The notes below the pieces were generated by a model. That model was not told where the DNA came from, did not search any database, and saw only the letters and a program-made list of their open reading frames with translations. A DNA stretch of 46,358 bases from an uncultured Campylobacterales bacterium (GTDB lineage: Bacteria > Campylobacterota > Campylobacteria > Campylobacterales > Arcobacteraceae), in assembly GCA_938084175.1 (NCBI GenBank), contig CALKDR010000028.1:1-46358 (forward strand). Reading direction: 5' to 3'. The position numbers and the translations under genes are program-made. Every line of letters begins with the position of its first letter. Positions within the stretch are counted from its first letter, which is position 1. This document shows, in pieces, positions 8,237 to 16,348 of this stretch.

Positions 8237-10192
8237 ATGAAACTATCATTTGCTACTTTTATTCTTTTATTTAATTTTATTAGCTTTGCAAGTGAAGAAA
8301 TTAATATTAATTTTAAGAACCTAAAAATTATGGAGTTAATAAAAATTACATCAAAGATTATAGATAAGAATATTTTATTAACAAAAGATATAAAAGGAAC
8401 AGTAGATTTTATTTCAAGTAAACCTTTAAATAAAGAAGATTTAGTAAAAATATTAATTTATTCATTAGAAGATAAAGGCTTTACCCTTGTTGAAGGTAAA
8501 GAGATATTAAGAATAGTAAAATTATCAGAAGTTAGCAAAAATAATGTACCAATTATAAATGGTAATAAAAATAAATTATATTATCAAATGCTTACAGAAA
8601 TATTCCCCGTACACAATGCTAATGCAGATTATATTGCATTAAAAATAAAACATTTAATTTCTAAAGATGCTAAACTTGTAAGTAATAAGGAATCAAATAC
8701 TTTAATTATTACAGATTTTAAAGATAATATTAAAACAATAAAAAAAATTGTAAATATTATTAGCTATGGTGCAAAGAAAAATATAAAAATAATTAAACTA
8801 AAACACCTTAATGCTTTAGATGCAAAAATAAATCTAGATGCTCTTGTTAAATCAATTTACAATGAAAACATTCAAACTCAAAAAGTTGCGATTATTCCTA
8901 ATATTAATAATAATTCTTTAACAATTGTTGCAAAGAATGAAAATATTAAATATTTAAGTAAATACATAAATAATATAGATGCAAAAAGTTTAGAAGAAAA
9001 AAAGATTGTTGAAGTAATCCCTTTAAAAAATATTGAAGCTAAAAATATTATAAAAATTATTGATTCACTAATAAAAAAAGAAAATGATAAAGATGATAAA
9101 CTAAAACCATTATCTTCTATTGATGAAGAATCAAATTCTATTGTTTTAATTGGATTACTTTCAAAAATTGAACATATTAAACTATTAATCGAAAAATTAG
9201 ATAAAGAGAAAGCACAAGTTTATGTGCAAGCTAGAATTATTGAAGTTACAAATAGTTTAGTTGATGAAGTTGGAATTAAATATGGTATTTTAGGAGGTAG
9301 TTCTAGAAGTAAAGGCTTAAGTACTTTTGCTTCTAGTTTAAATGGCGGTAATTCTATTGCTTTTACTCCAAGTGATATAGGACTTTCTATTCCTACTATT
9401 AGTGCAGGATTAGCCCTTGGTGCTTCTATTAGTTTATTAGATCAAGATGGCGCTCTAGATATTGTATCAGAACCTTCAATCTTAGCTATTAATAATAAGG
9501 AGAGTTCAATTTATGTGGGAGAAACAATTTCAGTTAAAACCTCTTCAAGTATAAGCGATGGAGGAACAAAAAATGAAAACTTCAAAAGAGAAGATATTGG
9601 TTTAACATTAAAAGTAAAACCTAGAATCTCAAATGATAACAAAGTTACTTTAGAAATAAATACTATTTTAGAAGATGTAAAAACAACAGTAACAAATAGT
9701 GGAAATGCAGATACAACAAAAAAAGAAGTTAAAACAACAGCTATTGTAAAAAATGGAGAATCTGTAATATTAGGTGGTTTAATAGAAGATAAAGAAGAGT
9801 GGGTTGAGAGTAAAGTCCCTGGAGTTAGCGATGTACCAGTTTTAGGAAAACTATTTACTCATAATAAAACAGATATAAGAAAAAGAAGTTTAGTGATTAT
9901 TGTAACTCCTTATATTATTCCTAAATCAAAAGACTTAACATATGTTAGAAACAAATTAGCAAGACTTAAACTTTTAGAAGATAAGTATTTACAAGATACT
10001 TTAATAAAATTAAAACAAAAACAAATAGATGAAGTTAAGAGTAAAGATTTACAGGCAATTAAATTACAAAGTTTAGAGAAACAGTATCAAGATGCTATAA
10101 ATAAGAAGTTTAAAATTGCAGATAAAGAAAAAGAAGAATTAGATAGACAAAGTGCTCATGAAAAAAGAGTAGCTGAAATTTTAGGGAATTAA
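8237..10192 (+). CDS. gspD: Secretin, type II secretion GspD-like
   Basis: 651 residues. A signal peptide (about residues 1-18) leads to an N0 domain (ININFKNLKIMELIKITSKI), N1-N3 repeats (about 110-330), and the secretin core (about 330-570) with QARIIEV and the C-terminal signature VPGVSDVPVLGKLF followed by RKRSLVIIVTPYIIP. A charged coiled tail of about 75 residues follows. It forms an outer-membrane ring for substrate passage in type II secretion or a related pilus-type machine. No other gsp or pilus gene is adjacent, so its partners must lie elsewhere. A type IV pilus PilQ is the main alternative, but no AMIN domain is visible. Confidence 0.88.
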   Translation: MKLSFATFILLFNFISFASEEININFKNLKIMELIKITSKIIDKNILLTKDIKGTVDFISSKPLNKEDLVKILIYSLEDKGFTLVEGKEILRIVKLSEVSKNNVPIINGNKNKLYYQMLTEIFPVHNANADYIALKIKHLISKDAKLVSNKESNTLIITDFKDNIKTIKKIVNIISYGAKKNIKIIKLKHLNALDAKINLDALVKSIYNENIQTQKVAIIPNINNNSLTIVAKNENIKYLSKYINNIDAKSLEEKKIVEVIPLKNIEAKNIIKIIDSLIKKENDKDDKLKPLSSIDEESNSIVLIGLLSKIEHIKLLIEKLDKEKAQVYVQARIIEVTNSLVDEVGIKYGILGGSSRSKGLSTFASSLNGGNSIAFTPSDIGLSIPTISAGLALGASISLLDQDGALDIVSEPSILAINNKESSIYVGETISVKTSSSISDGGTKNENFKREDIGLTLKVKPRISNDNKVTLEINTILEDVKTTVTNSGNADTTKKEVKTTAIVKNGESVILGGLIEDKEEWVESKVPGVSDVPVLGKLFTHNKTDIRKRSLVIIVTPYIIPKSKDLTYVRNKLARLKLLEDKYLQDTLIKLKQKQIDEVKSKDLQAIKLQSLEKQYQDAINKKFKIADKEKEELDRQSAHEKRVAEILGN

Positions 10193-10216
10193 AAGTATTT
10201 TATTATGTATACTTTT
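10191..10216 (+). terminator. Possible terminator after gspD
   Basis: AAAAGTAT (10191-10198) can pair with ATACTTTT (10209-10216), an 8-bp AT-rich stem directly after the gspD stop. It ends in four T but is weak, so it is only a candidate. It would also serve the converging HNH relic. Confidence 0.4.
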
Positions 10217-10727
10217 AGTTAGATACAAACTTTATTAGAGTATCGTTTAATTGTAAAGAAGCAATTGAGTTCTTAGGATTTGTAGAATTTAAAACCTTAT
10301 TACAATCTGAACATAAAATAATTATATTCTCAAAGTTATAACCTCCACCTTGTGAAATATCTTTAGCAAAAGTTGTAAATACATCTCTAGTTTTAAAGTA
10401 GTTCGACATCTATTACATTTACTCTTATCTCTTTGCCAAGCTAGATCTCTTCTTTCTTTCCAATCACTAGGTGTCTTATGATTTGTATATGATTTCTCTT
10501 CATAACTTGTCCAAAGCTTTTCTCTTTGAATACCTTTTTGTGTCTTTTTTTCATATTCATAATAGAAAAATTGATTTATTATATTCTCAACAATCAAAGT
10601 TTCTCTAATTCCGATATCTTTTTCATTTTTTTATTTTTTCAATTATAGAATAATCAAAATGAATTCTTGGATGTTCATTGTCTAAATAAAGCTTTAACTC
10701 TTTAACAAAAAACTCTAAAGGTCCTTT
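10215..10727 (-). pseudogene. HNH endonuclease gene, broken by frameshifts
   Basis: Read on the minus strand, three segments in different frames join into one HNH-type protein. The first (10727 to about 10625) reads GPLEFFVKELKLYLDNEHPR and stops just after an A-run. The second continues KDIGIRETLIVENIINQFFY and reaches DLAWQRDKSKCNRC, the first zinc/HNH cysteine pair. The third (to 10215) reads TRDVFTTFAKDISQGGGYNF and has the second pair in IILCSDCNKVLNS. Two frameshifts are therefore needed, near 10630 and 10400. No proper start or Shine-Dalgarno is visible. The native role is unknown; a restriction-like or homing nuclease is possible. Confidence 0.72.
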
Positions 10728-10734
10728 TTAAAAC

Positions 10735-11826
10735 CTAAATTATTTCAGGATTAACTTGATGTTTAACTAGTGTTTTATTTACAGAAGTATGTTCACCTGC
10801 TACTAGTTTTTGCAATTCATTTAAATGAATTACAGGTAATATCACATCTCTTCCCGAACACTTTTCTAATGCTTTTCTATTATAATCAAAAATATAAAAA
10901 TCATCATCATTATCAACTAATAAGAAATCTGCATTATTGTCAAAAGCATCCAACATTATAGTTGTAGCAACGCAATATGTTATATCTTGGTTCTTACTGA
11001 AGGTACTTTTTGCTAAATCTAGTTTTAAACTATCAAGATTTAAGAATTTTGCATCTAGTTTATTTAATAAAGATTCGGTCTTATCAGAACTTTTTGATGC
11101 ATAATATGCAATATTAAAATCTTTAAAATCATGTTTGATATCATTTGTATCTTCAAATTTTTCAAAGTCAATAATTAAAGTATTATTTACTCTAAAGTTT
11201 TGTTTTTCTTGTGAAATTAAATTTAATTTCTTTTGAATATCTATAATTTTTTCTTCAACGCTCTTATCAAAATTTAAAATTCTATTTTCTAAACTTGTAT
11301 GAAAAGATGCTCCTGCTTCATGATTATTCAAGGCTTCTAATATTTTACTTTCATTTGATTTATTTGCTGCTATTAAATCACTTGCTAAGATTAAAACAGC
11401 ATCACCTATGTAATCACTTTTGTGATTTAATGTATCAGATGCATAATAATAGTGTTTTAATTCTATATAAGCTTTTTTATCTTCTTCTTTTATAAAGTCA
11501 TTTAACACATTTAGTTTTTCATTGAAGTCATTATCATTAATTATTAAGTCATTTCCTGCTCTTCTTACTGAGATTGGATCTATTGTTAATTCTTTTCCAA
11601 ACTTCTCAACTAATTGAGTTATCGTAACAGATGCTTTTAAATATAAACCATTTACAACAAGATCAAAATTTCCATCATTTTCATATCCGAATGGATTTTC
11701 ATTATTAATAGTATTTAAAATATCTAATAGCGTTTTTTCTGATTTTATTTTTAAAAAATGTTTAGTGTAAAATGGTAAATAATCAGATTTTTTGTCAAAT
11801 TTAAATAAAGAGATTTCTAGTTTCAT
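10735..11826 (-). CDS. Cysteine-free FrdB/SdhB-like plus HdrB/SdhE-like protein (DUF5644-type)
   Basis: 363 residues. Residues 1-115 follow the beta-grasp ferredoxin domain of fumarate reductase FrdB: EISLFKFD and SDYLPFY, then KTLLDILNTI, VVNG, LTIDPIS and the NDLIINDNDF block. Residues 125-200 match the helical domain of FrdB (DYIGDAVLILASDLI, EALNNHEAGASF). Yet there is no cysteine at all in residues 1-284, so every Fe-S ligand is missing. Residues 235-345 resemble a CCG/HdrB module and end ILPVIHLNELQKLVAGE; only Cys285 and Cys323 remain. I think this is the Campylobacterota family listed as DUF5644, but the label is from memory. The frame is intact with a good ribosome site (AAGGTGA). 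Function unknown; a structural or assembly role in a reductase is inferred. Confidence 0.72.
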   Translation of the reverse strand: MKLEISLFKFDKKSDYLPFYTKHFLKIKSEKTLLDILNTINNENPFGYENDGNFDLVVNGLYLKASVTITQLVEKFGKELTIDPISVRRAGNDLIINDNDFNEKLNVLNDFIKEEDKKAYIELKHYYYASDTLNHKSDYIGDAVLILASDLIAANKSNESKILEALNNHEAGASFHTSLENRILNFDKSVEEKIIDIQKKLNLISQEKQNFRVNNTLIIDFEKFEDTNDIKHDFKDFNIAYYASKSSDKTESLLNKLDAKFLNLDSLKLDLAKSTFSKNQDITYCVATTIMLDAFDNNADFLLVDNDDDFYIFDYNRKALEKCSGRDVILPVIHLNELQKLVAGEHTSVNKTLVKHQVNPEII

Positions 11827-11927
11827 TTTAATTGTTCACCTTTTGTATAATTGTTTTGATTTTATTTAATTTATACTTAAAAAAATGATAAGTTATGTGT
11901 TTTTAACCCATCATTACAAAAGGTGTG

Positions 11928-13193
11928 CTATTCCGTAAACCTTTTTACATCTGCACCAATTTTTGTAAGTTTTCCTTCAAGGTCTTCATAACCTCTATCA
12001 AGATGATAAATTCTATGAATACTTGTTTCACCTTTTGCTACTAATGCTGCTAAAACTAAAGCAGAAGATGCTCTTAAATCAGTAGCCATTACATCAGTAC
12101 CGTTTAATGTTCCACTTTTTCCGTTTATTGTAGCAGTGTTACCATTAAGTTGAATATCAGCACCGAGTCTTAATAATTCACTAACATGCATGAATCTATT
12201 TTCAAATAATCTTTCATCAATAGTTGAAGTTCCATTTGCTTGAGTTGCTAATGCCATAAACTGTGCTTGCATATCAGTAGGGAATCCTGGATATTCTGTT
12301 GTAATAATATTTACAGGTTTAATCTCATTTGTAGGAAAAATAGTTAAACTTGTTTTTTCTACTAATATTTCAAAATTCATTTCTTCAAGTTTTGAAGTAA
12401 CCGCTTCTAAATGTAATGGAATAATATTATTGATTTTAATTTTTTCATTTCTTATAGCTGCTGCACACATATATGTACCAGCTTCAATTCTATCTGGAAT
12501 TACATCAAAATCTTTAATTTCAAGAAGCTCTTTATTAGTACCTGTTATTTTTAGTGTAGATGTCCCAATACCTTCTATTTTAACACCTGCACTTGCAATT
12601 ACTTCACAAAGTTGAACAATCTCAGGTTCTTTTGCAGCATTAATAATTGTAGTCTCACCAGAAGCTAAAGCAGCTGCCATAACAATATTTTCAGTTCCAC
12701 CAACTGTAACTTTATCAAATACAATTTTTGCACCTTTTAAACCATCAGGAGCAGTTGCTTCAATATATCCATGATTGATAACAATTTTTGCACCCATTGC
12801 TTCTAAAGCTTTTAAGTGTAAATCAACCGGTCTTTGACCAATTGCACAACCACCTGGAAGTGAAACTTCACAATGTCCAAATCTTGCAAGAATAGGTCCT
12901 AATACTAAAATAGAAGCTCTCATAGTTTTTACAATATCATATGTTGCAGTTGTATTATTTACAGCGGCTGTTGATATATTTGCAGTATGACCATCTTTTG
13001 AAAAAGTACCACCTAGTTTTCCAATAAGCTTTAAAAAAGTATTGATATCAACAACATCAGGTAAATTACCCATTTTAATTTCATTCTTTGCTAGAATTGT
13101 ACATGCTATTAAAGGCAAAGCAGCATTTTTAGCACCTGATATGCTAACTTCTCCAGAAAGTTTATTTTCACCAAGAATTTTTAAATATTCCAT
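11928..13193 (-). CDS. murA: UDP-N-acetylglucosamine 1-carboxyvinyltransferase MurA
   Basis: 421 residues, full length. It catalyses the first committed step of peptidoglycan synthesis, adding enolpyruvate from PEP to UDP-GlcNAc. The N-terminus has [16 protein letters not shown], and the active loop reads [15 protein letters not shown] with catalytic Cys116, the residue that fosfomycin alkylates in this family. The C-terminal part has [14 protein letters not shown]. An AGGAAT ribosome site precedes the ATG. It is transcribed away from the DMT transporter gene. Confidence 0.97.
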   Translation of the reverse strand: MEYLKILGENKLSGEVSISGAKNAALPLIACTILAKNEIKMGNLPDVVDINTFLKLIGKLGGTFSKDGHTANISTAAVNNTTATYDIVKTMRASILVLGPILARFGHCEVSLPGGCAIGQRPVDLHLKALEAMGAKIVINHGYIEATAPDGLKGAKIVFDKVTVGGTENIVMAAALASGETTIINAAKEPEIVQLCEVIASAGVKIEGIGTSTLKITGTNKELLEIKDFDVIPDRIEAGTYMCAAAIRNEKIKINNIIPLHLEAVTSKLEEMNFEILVEKTSLTIFPTNEIKPVNIITTEYPGFPTDMQAQFMALATQANGTSTIDERLFENRFMHVSELLRLGADIQLNGNTATINGKSGTLNGTDVMATDLRASSALVLAALVAKGETSIHRIYHLDRGYEDLEGKLTKIGADVKRFTE

Positions 13194-13329
13194 ATTATTC
13201 CTACTATAAATATATTGTTATTTTACATAAAGTATTAATTTTATCTAAAGTATGCTTTAAAGAATAAAATTAATAATCTTTTTTTAATATATATAGGAAT
13301 ACAATTGCGATTTTAATTTAGGAATAATA

Positions 13330-14214
13330 ATGGATGATCAAGTACTAAAAGGTGCAAAATACATGTTGTTTGCTTCTTTTCTATTCGCTTTTATGGGCGC
13401 AATTGCAAAAGAATTAAGTGAAGGAATGAGCTCAATAGAAGTAGTTTTCTTTAGAAACGTCTTTGGAGTTGTAATAATTTTACTATCAATTTACAGAAAA
13501 CCTTTAACACAAATTGGAGGGCGACCTGGATTATTGATTTTTAGAGGAATGGCTGGTTTTATTGCTTTATTATTTTTCTTTTATAATATTGCTCAAATTC
13601 CTTTAGCAGAAGCTATGACTTTTTCAAAAACATCAACAATATTCTCTGCAATTTTTGCATATTTATTTGTTCAAGAAAAACTTGGATTTAGAGGTTGGTT
13701 AGGTGTATTTGTTGGTTTTATTGGAATACTATTTATGACAGGTTTTGATACAAATAACTTAGAAAAAACTGATTATTTAGGAATACTTTGTGGAGTGGGT
13801 GCAGGATTGGCTTACACTTCAATTAGAGAACTTCGTAAATTTTATGATTCAAGAGCTATTGTTTTGTCCTTTATGACAATTGGAACTGTAGGACCTTTAA
13901 TTTTACTAATAATTGGTTCATTTTATACAAATCCAAATTTAGACTTTTTATTTGCCTCATTTGTTATGCCAAAACCTAATGATTGGTATTTTATTATTGC
14001 TTTAGGAATTACAGCTACTTTGGCACAAATATATATGACAAAAGCTTATTCTTGTGCAAAAGCTGGAATTATTGGAACAATTTCTTATTCAAATATTGCA
14101 TTTTCAATAATATTAGGAATTATATTAGGTGACGCATTCCCTAGTATTTGGATTTCTTTTGGTATACTACTTATAGTTTTAAGTGGACTTTTAGTCTCTA
14201 GTAAAAAAAGCTAG
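13330..14214 (+). CDS. DMT-superfamily (EamA) membrane transporter
   Basis: 294 residues with about ten membrane segments arranged as two EamA repeats (residues 1-140 and 150-292). Typical marks are AFMGAIAKELSEGMSSIEVVF, with an acidic residue after helix 1, and the RGMAGFIALLFFFYNIAQIP stretch. The ATG has an AGGAAT site. The substrate cannot be deduced; relatives export amino acids or nucleotides or import sialic acid. It is the first gene of a plus-strand run and lies 12 bases before the GltB-like gene. Confidence 0.87.
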   Translation: MDDQVLKGAKYMLFASFLFAFMGAIAKELSEGMSSIEVVFFRNVFGVVIILLSIYRKPLTQIGGRPGLLIFRGMAGFIALLFFFYNIAQIPLAEAMTFSKTSTIFSAIFAYLFVQEKLGFRGWLGVFVGFIGILFMTGFDTNNLEKTDYLGILCGVGAGLAYTSIRELRKFYDSRAIVLSFMTIGTVGPLILLIIGSFYTNPNLDFLFASFVMPKPNDWYFIIALGITATLAQIYMTKAYSCAKAGIIGTISYSNIAFSIILGIILGDAFPSIWISFGILLIVLSGLLVSSKKS

Positions 14215-14226
14215 AAAAGGGATATT

Positions 14227-15969
14227 ATGGATTTGGATTTAGAATTAAGTACTTATGAATGGATATTATTTGGACTTGTAATAGTAGCATGGTATGTACA
14301 TGATAAATATGTACAAAGAGATCATCAATTATTAGTAAATTACCCAATTATTGGAAGACTTAGATATGTTTTAGAAGAAGCTAGAGAACCTTTTAGACAA
14401 TATTTTGGTGATGAAAAGTTTTATGAATCAAAAGATAAGTTAGATTGGGTTTATAAAGCTTCAAATGATGCTCCTAATTATGCTTCATTTTCACCATCAC
14501 AACCTTTACCAAAACCTAAGTTTATGATTAGACATGCAAATATTGTTCTAAATGATGATGAAGTTGATCAAGATTTTGAAGTAATATTTGGTGCAAAAAG
14601 AAAAAAACCTTATATTTCAAAATCCATAATAGCAAGATCTGCTATGAGTGATGGTTCTATTTCTCCTGAAGGTACAAGAGCTTTTGTAAGAGGTTCTTTT
14701 ATGGGAGAATTTGCTATTAATTCAGGTGAGGGCGGTGTTACTTCTAACTTCTTTATTACTCACCAAGATTTCAAACCTGAATATATGAAAATTGTACATG
14801 GAAGTGAATTTGCTAAAAAAGTAAAAAATGTTGTGAGTTTTTTCTTTAATGGTGCAATGGCCTCTGATGTATATAGAAGTCTAGTATTTGGAAAAGATAA
14901 GGAAGCTGAAACTTATGTATTTGATTTAAAATCATCTATATTTCATAGAATAAATTGGGATGCTCCTTTAGAAAACTTTCCTAAAGAAGTTCCAAATGAT
15001 ATGGCAGATATTATCTTACAATTAAGTTCAGGTCTTTATGGTGCAAGAGATAAAGATGGAAACTTTGACCCAGATAGATATTCTAAAACAATGAGATTTT
15101 GTCGTATGACTGAAATTAAAATTGCTCAAGGTGCAAAACAAACAGGTGGAAAATTAGCAGCTCATAAGGTAACACCAGCAATTGCATATTATAGAAATGT
15201 AGAAGCATATAAAGATATATTTTCACCTAATAGATTTCCTCATGCTAATACTATTGAAGAACTTTTTGACTTTATTGGAACTTTACAAGAGTTATCAGAT
15301 AAACCAGTTGGTGTTAAAATCGTAATTTCAGATCTTGAAAATATAGAACCATATGCAGCTGAAATAAAAAGAAGAATAGAAATAGGTGATTCACGATACC
15401 CAGATTTTATATCAATTGATGGAGGTTCTGGTGGAAGTGCTACTGCTCCTTTAGAAATGATGGAAAGAGTTGGATTAAATATCAGAGATTCAATTTATTT
15501 AACAGATAAAGTATTAAGTGATTATGGTGTTAGAGATGAAGTTAAATTAATAGCAAGTGGAAAAGTTTTAACTCCCGATGATATTATTATAAATATGGCT
15601 TTAGGTGCTGATTTTATTCAAATTGCACGTGGTTTTATGATGAGTGCTGGTTGTATTAGAGCAAGATATTGTTCAGGAACAACAAAACACGTTTGTCCAG
15701 TTGGATTAGCAACTCAAGATAAAAGTAAAAGAAAAAAATACTTTGTTTACAAACAAGCAAAAAAAGTAAGAAACTACCATAATAACTTATTAAAAAGTGT
15801 AAAAGGTATGCTAGCAATTATGGGATTAAAAAATATTAATCAATTAAACAAACATAGAATTCTTTTTTTAGATAAAGATTCAAGAGTACATGATAATATT
15901 GATAAAGTATTTGAAAGAAGATTAGATATAGGAAAAGATTTGGAGGATGAGTATCATGAACTTAGATAA
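14227..15969 (+). CDS. Membrane-anchored GltB-like FMN-binding glutamate synthase family protein
   Basis: 580 residues. An N-terminal membrane helix (about residues 12-24, WILFGLVIVAW) precedes a GltB-type central and FMN domain: RSAMSDGSISPEGTRAF, NSGEGGVTSNFF, KIAQGAKQTGGKLAAHKV and SIDGGSGGSATAPLEM. The glutaminase domain and the C-terminal GXGXG domain of real glutamate synthase are absent. Three cysteines sit where GltB holds its 3Fe-4S cluster, but the spacing is C476-x5-C482-x7-C490, against C-x5-C-x4-C in the GltB of this window. It is 12 bases after the DMT gene and overlaps the next gene. Electron donor and substrate are unknown. It is unlikely to be a normal glutamate synthase, since gltBD is also present. 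Confidence 0.85.
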   Translation: MDLDLELSTYEWILFGLVIVAWYVHDKYVQRDHQLLVNYPIIGRLRYVLEEAREPFRQYFGDEKFYESKDKLDWVYKASNDAPNYASFSPSQPLPKPKFMIRHANIVLNDDEVDQDFEVIFGAKRKKPYISKSIIARSAMSDGSISPEGTRAFVRGSFMGEFAINSGEGGVTSNFFITHQDFKPEYMKIVHGSEFAKKVKNVVSFFFNGAMASDVYRSLVFGKDKEAETYVFDLKSSIFHRINWDAPLENFPKEVPNDMADIILQLSSGLYGARDKDGNFDPDRYSKTMRFCRMTEIKIAQGAKQTGGKLAAHKVTPAIAYYRNVEAYKDIFSPNRFPHANTIEELFDFIGTLQELSDKPVGVKIVISDLENIEPYAAEIKRRIEIGDSRYPDFISIDGGSGGSATAPLEMMERVGLNIRDSIYLTDKVLSDYGVRDEVKLIASGKVLTPDDIIINMALGADFIQIARGFMMSAGCIRARYCSGTTKHVCPVGLATQDKSKRKKYFVYKQAKKVRNYHNNLLKSVKGMLAIMGLKNINQLNKHRILFLDKDSRVHDNIDKVFERRLDIGKDLEDEYHELR

Positions 15970-16333
15970 GGTTATATCAGGTTTTTTTATAATATTGGCA
16001 ATGACAATAAATTTTGGTTTTTTTTATGGAGATATGCACTCTTTAGAATCTCATAGTAAATATGAATTGTTCGCTGCTATTGTTATTAATATTGTTGCAA
16101 CAACTTTAAAAGTTGGTGATAAAACGCAAATGGGTTCTGTTTTATTAGCAACTTCTCTTGTTGCAGATATTCAGCTGATTGTAGCTGCTATAATATGGAC
16201 TGTTGCTGCTTATGTATATGTAGTTGATGCTGAGATTATTGGAATTATTGTTTCTTTATCAGGTGGTGCTTTATTAGCTAACATTGTATCTGTTTCACTA
16301 TACGTGGGAGATACTCTTAAATCAAAACGATAG
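15956..16333 (+). CDS. Small four-helix membrane protein (DUF6394-like)
   Basis: 125 residues with about four hydrophobic segments (FFIILAMTINFGFFYG; LFAAIVINIVATTL; LIVAAIIWTVAAYV; IGIIVSLSGGALLANIV). Two in-frame ATGs are available. The one at 15956 is chosen because GGAGG (15942-15946) lies nine bases upstream of it, while the ATG at 15947 would touch that site. The gene overlaps the end of the GltB-like gene by 14 bases. I associate it with the DUF6394 family by recollection of this gene order in Arcobacter relatives. Its role is unknown; position suggests a partner of the GltB-like protein or the K+ channel. Confidence 0.7.
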   Translation: MNLDKVISGFFIILAMTINFGFFYGDMHSLESHSKYELFAAIVINIVATTLKVGDKTQMGSVLLATSLVADIQLIVAAIIWTVAAYVYVVDAEIIGIIVSLSGGALLANIVSVSLYVGDTLKSKR

Positions 16334-16348
16334 AAATAGGTAAAGTTT

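Noticed and set aside
11837-11925. Inverted repeat CACCTTTTGT...ACAAAAGGTG before the FrdB-like gene
   Set aside because: The arms are 70 bases apart, and one arm is simply the ribosome site of the gene while the other lies just past the murA stop. Probably chance.
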